Part shown: one piece after another, positions 58,374 through 64,000 of the stretch
Layout of the letters: each line of letters begins with the position of its first letter
Numbering within the stretch: the first letter of the stretch is position 1
Assembly: GCF_036327755.1 (NCBI RefSeq)
Contig: NZ_CP109596.1
Location: 8,060,001 to 8,124,000 of the forward strand
DNA: 64,000 nucleotides
Direction: 5' to 3'
From: Nocardia sp. NBC_01503
GTDB lineage: Bacteria; Actinomycetota; Actinomycetes; Mycobacteriales; Mycobacteriaceae
Program-made: the position numbers and the translations under genes
The notes under the pieces: generated by a model
What the model was told of the DNA's origin: nothing
Databases searched by the model: none
What the model saw: the letters and a program-made list of their open reading frames with translations, nothing else

Positions 58374-59411
58374 ATGGCCTCGCAGCAAATCCGGCATGTC
58401 GCCACACACCTGCTCACCCCACTGCTCATGTGCCTGGGCATGGGGCTGGCGTACCTGGGCGCGTTCCATCAGCCCGAGCCCAATCACCTCGCCATCGCCG
58501 TCGTCGGCGACACCCCGCAGGTGAAGGTGCTCGCGCAGACCCTCAAGGACACCGGCGGCGACAAGCTCGATGTGATCACGCTGCCGAGCCGCGAGGATGC
58601 CATCGGCCAACTGCGCCACCGGGATCTGGCGGGCGCGTTCGTCCCCGACGCCCAGCATCCCGAGGCGCTGGTCGCCACGGCCGGATCCGACACCACCGCC
58701 ATGGCCGTCGAGACCGTCTTCCAGCAGATCGCCGGTAAGCAGGGCACGCCGCTCACCGTCACCGATATCACCAGCCCCGCCTCCGGCGATCCGACCGCAC
58801 AGGGCATCTTCTTCCTGCTGGTGGCGCTGAGCATCGGCTCCTACGGCAGCGTGGCCGCCATCGGCGCGGCCGGGGCCGAACTGCCCATGTGGATTCGCGC
58901 CATGTTCGGCCTGGTCACCTCGCTGATCGTCAGTCTGATCGGCCTGGCCATCGCGGGACCGGTCTTCCATGTGGTCGAGCACGACAATGCCGCCATCTGG
59001 GCCATGTCCTGGCTGTACGCCGCGGGCATCCTGGCCGTCGGCATCGGCCTGCACACCTTCCTGAAGCGCTGGACCACCCTGGTGATGATGATCCTGTTCG
59101 TCATGCTGAACTTCACCACCTCGGGCGGTGTCTACACCCCGTGGCTGCAGAATGATTTCTTCGGCGCACTCCATTCCTTCTGGAACGGTGCGGGTTTCGT
59201 GGAGGGCGCGCGCAGCCTGCTCTACTTCGACGGCGCGGGCTTCGGCTCGCGACTGGCGAGCCTGTTCCTCTGGTTCGGCGCGGGTGTGGTGCTGATGATC
59301 GCGGCGGGACTGGCCGAGAAGCGCCGGGCCGCAAGCACTCCCAAGCACGCGGCCATCGAGGAGCCCCGGGAGCTCGCCGAGGAGGAGATGGAGGAGACGG
59401 TCGGCGTCTGA
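58374..59411 (+). CDS. ABC-2-type/YhgE-like membrane protein
   Basis: A 345-residue membrane protein. One N-terminal helix (LLTPLLMCLGMGLAYLGAF) is followed by an extracytoplasmic domain of about 110 residues (HLAIAVVGDTPQVKVLAQTL...TSPASGDPTAQG). Five C-terminal helices follow, with SIGSYGSVAAIGAAGAELP and LNFTTSGGVYTPWLQNDFFGALHSFWNGAGFVEGAR; this arrangement matches YhgE/Pip and DUF3533-type ABC-2 permease relatives. The protein ends in an acidic tail. GGAG lies upstream of ATG 58374. The MarR neighbour suggests a drug- or phenolic-responsive exporter; no ATPase partner is adjacent. Confidence 0.75.
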   Translation: MASQQIRHVATHLLTPLLMCLGMGLAYLGAFHQPEPNHLAIAVVGDTPQVKVLAQTLKDTGGDKLDVITLPSREDAIGQLRHRDLAGAFVPDAQHPEALVATAGSDTTAMAVETVFQQIAGKQGTPLTVTDITSPASGDPTAQGIFFLLVALSIGSYGSVAAIGAAGAELPMWIRAMFGLVTSLIVSLIGLAIAGPVFHVVEHDNAAIWAMSWLYAAGILAVGIGLHTFLKRWTTLVMMILFVMLNFTTSGGVYTPWLQNDFFGALHSFWNGAGFVEGARSLLYFDGAGFGSRLASLFLWFGAGVVLMIAAGLAEKRRAASTPKHAAIEEPRELAEEEMEETVGV

Positions 59412-59428
59412 CGTCGACCGGACCGCGC

Positions 59429-59971
59429 TCAGCGGCGAATATCGAACTGCGCCAACGCCGTTCGGATTCCCGCCCGCACGGTCTCGGCATCGCCGATACC
59501 ACCGCTGACGGTCACCCCGTCCCTGGTCAACAGCAGTGCGCGCGCCGCCTGGTCCGGATTCTCGTGACCGGCGGCGCGCAGCCGTTCGGCCATCAGCTCA
59601 CGGAACCAATCGCGATAGTCCCGCACCACCGCGCGCACCGCATGCTCCGGATTCGGGAACTCCACGGCGGCGTTGATGAAGGGGCAGCCTCGGAATCCCG
59701 GACCCCGGCTCAGCTCGCCGAGCTTCTCGAAGATGGTGACGATCCCGTCCGCGCCCGGTTCGGGCACCGACTCCAAAACCCCGCGCTGGCGGTCGTATTC
59801 GCGCTCCAGATACGCGACTACGAGGTCCTCCTTGGTCTTGAAGTGCCGATAGAAGGTGGCCTTGGCGATACCGGCCTCGGCGATGATGCGGTCGATGCCC
59901 ACGGTGTGAATGCCCTCGGCGTAGAAGAGCCGGGTGGCGGTCTCCAGCAGGCGTTCGCGGGCTTCACTCAT
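59429..59971 (-). CDS. TetR-family repressor next to ohr
   Basis: A 180-residue regulator with the N-terminal helix-turn-helix LFYAEGIHTVGIDRIIAEAGIAKATFYRHFKTKEDLVVAYL. The C-terminal ligand part includes RGPGFRGCPFINAAVEFP, with one Cys that could sense oxidation. It faces the ohr-like gene across two near-identical palindromes. Most ohr genes are controlled by the MarR-type OhrR, so TetR control would be a departure. Confidence 0.9.
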   Translation of the reverse strand: MSEARERLLETATRLFYAEGIHTVGIDRIIAEAGIAKATFYRHFKTKEDLVVAYLEREYDRQRGVLESVPEPGADGIVTIFEKLGELSRGPGFRGCPFINAAVEFPNPEHAVRAVVRDYRDWFRELMAERLRAAGHENPDQAARALLLTRDGVTVSGGIGDAETVRAGIRTALAQFDIRR

Positions 59972-59986
59972 ACCCTTGACGATAGC

Positions 59987-60035
59987 AGACAGATCTGTCT
60001 ACTCTAGGGGAACACGCGAACAGACAAGTCTGTCT
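59987..60035. promoter_or_regulatory. Two TetR operator palindromes upstream of ohr
   Basis: AGACAGATCTGTCT (59987-60000, perfect) and AGACAAGTCTGTCT (60022-60035), differing only at the two central positions. Spacing is 35 nt between equivalent positions. Confidence 0.75.
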
Positions 60036-60046
60036 AGGAGGCAGTC

Positions 60047-60460
60047 ATGGCACCTCTCTACACCGCAGTCGCCACCTCGGTCGGTCGCGACGGCCGCTCG
60101 TACACCGATGACGGCATTCTCGACCTCACCCTGGCCCGCCCGAAGGAGATGGGCGGCGACGGCGCGGGCACCAATCCCGAACAGCTCTTCGCGGCCGGCT
60201 ACTCGGCCTGCTTCGCCAGCGCCCTCGGCCTGGTCTCCAAGCGTATGAACCTGGACGCGTCGGACGCCTCGGTCACCGCCGAGGTCGGCCTGAACGCTCT
60301 GGAGGGCGGCGCTTTCGGACTCTCCGTCGTACTGCGGGTCGAATTGCCCGAGCACCTGCACAACGAACAGGGGCAGGCGCTCATCGAGGCCACCCACCAG
60401 GTCTGCCCGTACTCCAATGCCACCCGGGGCAATATCCCGGTGGAACTGGTTGTGGAGTAG
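60047..60460 (+). CDS. ohr: Organic hydroperoxide resistance protein (Ohr/OsmC family)
   Basis: A 137-residue thiol peroxidase that reduces organic hydroperoxides. Catalytic Cys55 lies in GYSACFASAL and resolving Cys120 in VCPYSNATRGN, both with Ohr-subgroup context (the first conserved stretch TNPEQLFAAGYSACF, the terminal NIPVELVVE). AGGAGG lies 5 nt before ATG 60047. Divergent from the TetR repressor. Confidence 0.92.
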   Translation: MAPLYTAVATSVGRDGRSYTDDGILDLTLARPKEMGGDGAGTNPEQLFAAGYSACFASALGLVSKRMNLDASDASVTAEVGLNALEGGAFGLSVVLRVELPEHLHNEQGQALIEATHQVCPYSNATRGNIPVELVVE

Positions 60461-60478
60461 GACTTTTCAGCGAAACCG

Positions 60479-61018
60479 TCAGTAGAACCGGCGGATGTCG
60501 TAGATGTCGAACTGCGACAGCGGGGACAGGCCGACGGGCACACCCCAGTCGTAGGCATTGAGCACATTGCCGCCACCGGCGTAGATGCCCACATGCGAGG
60601 CATCGCCATTGAGAATCACCACATCACCCGGTTGCAGCGCCCCGTACGGGACCTCGAGGCCCACCTCGGCCTGCTGCCAGGTGGTGCGCGGCATATCGAT
60701 ACCGACGCTACGGAACGCCCACTGCACCAAACCCGAACAGTCCCAGGCATCGGGGCCGACGCCGCCCCATCGATACGGCTTACCCGTTTGAGTTTGAGCC
60801 AGCCCGAGCGCGATCATCGCGCGCGGGCTGGTTATCGGCAATTGTGCGGAGCCACTGGCACTTCCGGAGGCCGAGCCACTTCCGCTCCCGGAGGACGAGC
60901 CCGAGGCGGCGGAACCGGTATCGGCGTGCGCGGCCCCCGCCCAGAGCGCCCCCGCGAGAATCAAGGCCGCTGACGTCGTCAGGAACGACGCGAATCGGCA
61001 CAGCAGTCTTCGTGTCAT
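60479..61018 (-). CDS. NlpC/P60-family cell-wall peptidase
   Basis: A 179-residue secreted peptidase (Cys94 in WDCSGLVQWAF, His142 in GDASHVGIYAGGG) that probably cuts peptidoglycan stem peptides. Signal peptide ends near AHADTG, followed by a Ser/Gly repeat linker (GSSSGSGSGSASGSASGSA) before LPITSPRAMIALGLAQTQTGKPYRWGG. ATG 61018 has AAGGGCG upstream. It lacks RipA-type coiled coils or a LysM domain; small single-domain forms occur in nocardiae. The 230-nt upstream region to 61248 is AT-rich. Confidence 0.9.
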   Translation of the reverse strand: MTRRLLCRFASFLTTSAALILAGALWAGAAHADTGSAASGSSSGSGSGSASGSASGSAQLPITSPRAMIALGLAQTQTGKPYRWGGVGPDAWDCSGLVQWAFRSVGIDMPRTTWQQAEVGLEVPYGALQPGDVVILNGDASHVGIYAGGGNVLNAYDWGVPVGLSPLSQFDIYDIRRFY

Positions 61019-61248
61019 GCACTCGCCCTTCAGCTCAACCACGCTGAAGCGCACGACACATAGTTGGCAATCACCCCGCTAACAGACGATTCGTACTCCA
61101 TGCCGTGAGAATCAGCGTTTTTCGACTGGAACTAGCAAGACATCTCGAAAAGACCGTAAAGCTGTACGTTAGCTCTACAGTTGCTGTTTTATCTCATTCG
61201 TCACACGGTTCACAAGGGGTATCGCGCGGGCGAGTCTCGAGACCCGGA
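61019..61248. promoter_or_regulatory. AT-rich upstream region of the NlpC/P60 gene
   Basis: A 230-nt stretch with lower GC than the neighbours. It contains a CTGTA...TACAG repeat, about 61162-61180, and carries the NlpC/P60 promoter. No riboswitch or gene could be supported. Confidence 0.4.
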
Positions 61249-62058
61249 TCACTCCCGGGCCGCGAACACCTCGCGAGCGGCGGTGATGGCATTGAGCGCG
61301 GCCGGGAATCCGGCATAGCCGCCGAGCTGGATGATCGCCTCGACGGCCTCGTCACGGGTGCCGCCGACATTGAGGAACCCGTGCAGATGGACACGGAGCT
61401 GCGGACCCGCCGTCCCGAGCGTCGTACAGGCCGCGATGGTCGCGAGTTCGCGCTCCGCAAGACCGAGGCCGGGCCGCGAATACACATCGGCGAAGGCGAA
61501 TTCGATGATGTAGCGGCCCATATCGGGAGCGGTATCGGCCAGGGCCGCGAAGATGTGCTCGGCGTTGTCGCCGTCGACCTCCTTGAACTTGGCCAAGCCG
61601 CGCTGATACCGCTCCGCACCGGTCTCATCGGAGCGAATATCGGCGTGCAGCACCGGATTTCCCACTTCGGGCCGATCCGCGAAGGCAGCGCGGGCGACCG
61701 TCAGACCGTTGAGCGCCGCCGGGAATCCCGCGTACACGCCGACCTGAATGATCGTCTCGACCACCTCGGCCGGAGTGAGTCCGACATTGAGACCGCCGTC
61801 GATATGCCAGCGCAGCTGCGGTGCGGCATGCCCGAGCGCGGTGAGCGAGGCGATGGTGATGATCTGGCGCTGGCGCAGCGTGAGCCCGGGCCGCCCGTAG
61901 ATATCGCCGTAACCGAATTCGACGACGTAGCGCCCCAGATCCGGGGCGATATCGGCGAGGCTGTTCACCACAGCGCGACCGGACGGGCCGCCGACCTGGT
62001 CGAGCACCGCGAGGCCGCGCTCGTAGCGGGTTTCGGAGGTGGCGGGGGTGGAGTTCAT
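61249..62058 (-). CDS. Tandem carboxymuconolactone decarboxylase (CMD) protein
   Basis: A 269-residue protein with two CMD domains (about 12-125 and 150-262). Repeats include LGRYVVEFGYGDIYGRPGLTLRQRQIITIASLTALGHAAPQLRWHIDGGLNVG and MGRYIIEFAFADVYSRPGLGLAERELATIAACTTLGTAGPQLRVHLHGFLNVG. Only the second has a Cys in the active-site region (AACTTLG), so an AhpD-like CxxC redox pair is absent. It may act as a decarboxylase or carry a scaffold role. Its gene is divergent from a TetR gene with two palindromes between. Confidence 0.88.
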   Translation of the reverse strand: MNSTPATSETRYERGLAVLDQVGGPSGRAVVNSLADIAPDLGRYVVEFGYGDIYGRPGLTLRQRQIITIASLTALGHAAPQLRWHIDGGLNVGLTPAEVVETIIQVGVYAGFPAALNGLTVARAAFADRPEVGNPVLHADIRSDETGAERYQRGLAKFKEVDGDNAEHIFAALADTAPDMGRYIIEFAFADVYSRPGLGLAERELATIAACTTLGTAGPQLRVHLHGFLNVGGTRDEAVEAIIQLGGYAGFPAALNAITAAREVFAARE

Positions 62059-62085
62059 GCGCGGAACTTCCTTCCGAAAGAGTGG

Positions 62086-62157
62086 CGAGACGGTCCGTCT
62101 CGTCTCATAACGTAGACGGCGGGTTGCCCCTCGTCAAGACGAGACGTTCCGTCTCGT
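62086..62157. promoter_or_regulatory. Two TetR operator palindromes
   Basis: CGAGACGGTCCGTCTCG (62086-62102) and ACGAGACG-TTC-CGTCTCGT (62139-62157) share the GAGACG half-site, spaced by 53-54 nt centre to centre, between the divergent CMD and TetR genes. Confidence 0.8.
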
Positions 62158-62164
62158 TCTGGGT

Positions 62165-62170
62165 TAGGCT
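62165..62170 (+). promoter_or_regulatory. -10 hexamer, leaderless TetR start at 62177
   Basis: TAGGCT followed by 6 nt and GTG 62177. The second operator ends 8 nt before the hexamer, giving clear autorepression geometry. Confidence 0.45.
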
Positions 62171-62176
62171 GGGGCG

Positions 62177-62749
62177 GTGACTCCCCCACCCAATCCTGAA
62201 CTCCGCAGCCCCCGATCGCACCGCGCCATCCTCGATTCGACCTTCGAACTCGCGGTGCGCAATGGCTACGGCAAGTTGACCGTCGAGGCCATCGCGGCCG
62301 CGGCCGGGGTGGGCAAGCAGACCATCTACCGATGGTGGCCGTCCAAGGGGGCGATCGCGCTCGACGCCATCAACGAGCAGATGGGGCATCTCACCGACTT
62401 CCCGGACACCGGGGATATCGCGGTCGACCTGAAAACCCAGATGACCAGGCTGACCACCATGCTCGGCAGCGAAGTCGGCATCGTCTACCGCGGGGTCATC
62501 GCCGAGGCGCAGAGTGACCCGCGACTCGCGGAGGCGGTGCGGGACACCATCGTCCGGCCCCGGGCACAGCTGTGCGTACAGCGGCTGGAGAAAGCCATTG
62601 CCGCGGGGCAGATTCGCACCGGTATCCCACCCCGCGCCATGGTCGACATGCTGTACGGGCCGGTGTACTACCGCTTCCTACTCGGCACCGACGAGGTGCG
62701 CGACGCCCCGGAGTTGGTGCAGGACATCCTGTCCGGGCTGCGACCTTGA
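62177..62749 (+). CDS. TetR-family repressor of the CMD gene
   Basis: A 190-residue regulator. The helix-turn-helix is LTVEAIAAAAGVGKQTIYRWWPSKGAIALDAI, of the AcrR/TetR_C_11 kind (RWWPSK). C-terminal part: LGSEVGIVYRGVIAEAQSDPRLAEAV and MVDMLYGPVYYRFLLG. GTG 62177 is the start. It is divergent from the double-CMD gene. Confidence 0.9.
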   Translation: MTPPPNPELRSPRSHRAILDSTFELAVRNGYGKLTVEAIAAAAGVGKQTIYRWWPSKGAIALDAINEQMGHLTDFPDTGDIAVDLKTQMTRLTTMLGSEVGIVYRGVIAEAQSDPRLAEAVRDTIVRPRAQLCVQRLEKAIAAGQIRTGIPPRAMVDMLYGPVYYRFLLGTDEVRDAPELVQDILSGLRP

Positions 62750-62770
62750 CCTCGGCTCGGCGCTTGCCTT

Positions 62771-62803
62771 CGTCATCCCGGCACGTTTTTGGCCGGGATG
62801 ACG
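62771..62803. repeat. Single REP-like stem-loop; probable terminator between convergent genes
   Basis: Perfect 12-bp arms CGTCATCCCGGC / GCCGGGATGACG with the loop ACGTTTTTG, identical at its ends to one half of the paired elements at 40110 and 41480. It lies 22 nt after the TetR stop and is followed by an imperfect 25-nt tandem repeat up to about 62850. Confidence 0.85.
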
Positions 62804-62921
62804 GAATGGGCGATACACCGGGAGGACGGGATGGGTGGCACACCGGGAGGACGGCGCGTGAGCAGGCGCGAACGAGCAAGGGGCGCGGCCGATGTGGCCA
62901 CGCCCCTGCGTTTTCGGTCGA

Positions 62922-64000
62922 TCAGGCCTTGGTGACCCCGGCCTTCACGCCGCCGACGATCTCGGCGGCGTCCGCGCCCGCCTCCCCGAAAGTCAGGGTG
63001 GTGGCGAGGATTTCACCGGCGATGAGATCGCGGTGGGTCTCCGCCCAGACCTTGCGATCGTCGGGGACCTCGAGGACCACGGTGATGCGGTCCGAGACGT
63101 CCAGGCCCAGCGATTTGCGGGTCTCCTGCAGATCGCGGATGAGGTCGCGGGCCCAGCCCTCGGCCTCCAGCTCCTCGGTGACCACCGAATTCAGCACCAC
63201 CAGACCGGCATTGCCGGGCAGGGCGGCGGTGGACTCGGGTTCGGCGGCGACCAGGCGCTGGGTGTACTCCTCGGGCAGCAGCGCGATTCCGGCGGCGGTG
63301 ACGGTGCCGTCGGCAGCCTCGCTCCACTCCCCGGCCTTGACCGCCTTGATGACCGTCTGCACCTGCTTGCCCAGGCGCGGACCGGCGGCACGGGCGTTCA
63401 CCACGAGTTCGAAGCGGCCGTGCGCGGCCACATCGGTGGTGAGGTCGACCTTCTTGACGTTCACCTCATCGGCGATCAACTCGGCGAACGGACGCAGCCG
63501 TTCGGCATCCTCGGCGGCCACGGTGAGCTCCGAAAGCGGCAGGCGCACACGCAGATTCTGCGCCTTGCGCTGACCCAGCACGGTGGAGCAGACGGTGCGC
63601 ACCTCATCCATGGCCGAGACCAGCTCCGGATCGGCGGGCAGCTCCTGCGCGGTCGGCCAATCGGTCAGATGCACCGAACGCTCACCGGTCAGCCCACGCC
63701 AGATCACCTCGGTGAGCAGCGGCAGCAGCGGAGCCGCCAGGCGCGTGGTCACCTCCAGCACGGTGTGCAGGGTGTCGATGGCATCGCGATCCTCTTCCCA
63801 GAAGCGCGAACGCGACCGGCGCACATACCAATTGGTGAGCGCGTCGGCGAACGAGCGCAGCTCGTCACAGGCCCCCGCGACGTCGTAGCTCTCCAGCGCC
63901 GTGGTCATGACATCGCGCGTCACGGCCAGCTTGGCCAGGATGTAGCGATCCAGCACATTGGTCGAATCCGTGCGCCACACACCGGGTGTCGAGGCGTACA
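62922..64000 (-). CDS. ileS: Isoleucyl-tRNA synthetase, C-terminal part (5' end outside window)
   Basis: The last ~359 residues of IleS, still in frame at the right edge. ASTPGVWRTDSTNVLDRYILAKL opens the visible part, followed by the anticodon-binding helices (ALTNWYVRRSRSRFWEED, EVTTRLAAPLLPLLTEVIWRGL) and the DUF5915-type C-terminal domain of eukaryotic-like bacterial IleS (VRLPLSELTVAAED, NARAAGPRLGKQVQTVIKAVKAGEWS). This type, with no zinc ribbon at the end, is the actinobacterial form with low mupirocin sensitivity. Catalytic HIGH and KMSKS motifs lie to the right of the window. Neighbour to dinX in M. tuberculosis as well. Confidence 0.96.
   Translation of the reverse strand, partial: YASTPGVWRTDSTNVLDRYILAKLAVTRDVMTTALESYDVAGACDELRSFADALTNWYVRRSRSRFWEEDRDAIDTLHTVLEVTTRLAAPLLPLLTEVIWRGLTGERSVHLTDWPTAQELPADPELVSAMDEVRTVCSTVLGQRKAQNLRVRLPLSELTVAAEDAERLRPFAELIADEVNVKKVDLTTDVAAHGRFELVVNARAAGPRLGKQVQTVIKAVKAGEWSEAADGTVTAAGIALLPEEYTQRLVAAEPESTAALPGNAGLVVLNSVVTEELEAEGWARDLIRDLQETRKSLGLDVSDRITVVLEVPDDRKVWAETHRDLIAGEILATTLTFGEAGADAAEIVGGVKAGVTKA

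Noticed and set aside
61019..61248. A c-di-AMP (ydaO) riboswitch upstream of the NlpC/P60 gene, as known for some actinobacteria.
   Set aside because: The conserved ydaO core motifs could not be recognised in the 230-nt leader; a covariance-model search (Rfam RF00379) would decide.

Overview
The window is a high-GC actinobacterial chromosome segment. It carries hallmarks of the mycolic-acid group: an MspA-type porin, an Emb arabinosyltransferase, an antigen-85-like esterase, an MTB12-like lipoprotein, an F420-dependent Ddn-like protein and many leaderless genes. A Nocardia or close relative fits best, but this is judged from gene content and not from a database search. No tRNA, rRNA, CRISPR array, transposase or phage gene was seen.

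The backbone follows, from left to right, the block known in Mycobacterium tuberculosis from treY (Rv1563c) to ileS (Rv1536). It runs treY (end only), ilvA with a Ddn-like neighbour (Rv1559/Rv1558), dnaE1, a RluD-type pseudouridine synthase with lspA, dinX, and ileS (cut by the right edge). Four accessory blocks sit between these anchors.

Block A (6.3-15.1 kb) is the most striking. An MspA porin is followed by a tightly overlapping set: a BcsB-like protein, an exosortase-like membrane protein, a processive GT2 synthase and a GT-C-like membrane glycosyltransferase. A GH5-like lipoprotein abuts the set tail to tail. Together they look like a machine for making, exporting and trimming a beta-glucan-like polymer.

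Block B (18.9-44 kb) holds a DMT transporter, two hydrolases, a methyltransferase, and a VOC protein with no standard start codon. A CitA/CitB-type two-component system stands divergent from a TauABC/SsuABC-type ABC importer, whose ATPase begins with a 24-bp tandem repeat. Then come an SRPBCC/ArsR pair, GtrA, a CGNR regulator facing an MBL-fold/MFS pair, RarD, a CtpE-like P-type ATPase, PhzF, an ADP-ribosylglycohydrolase and a four-gene Roadblock-type operon lacking the usual kinase and GTPase.

Block C (46.8-53 kb) carries two lipoproteins, a solitary Emb arabinosyltransferase and an MTB12-like lipoprotein. Block D (54.6-62.8 kb) carries galU, the antigen-85-like esterase, an SMP-30-like lipoprotein, MarR with a membrane protein, TetR with Ohr, an NlpC/P60 protein, and a double-CMD protein with its TetR regulator.

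Two genome-scale signals recur. One is a REP/BIME-like family of paired stem-loops (40.1, 41.5 and 44.9 kb, with single or partial copies at 15.1 and 62.8 kb). The other is a TANNNT hexamer 6-7 nt before the start codon of at least twelve genes, which indicates leaderless transcripts. Most regulator genes face their targets across clear palindromic operators.
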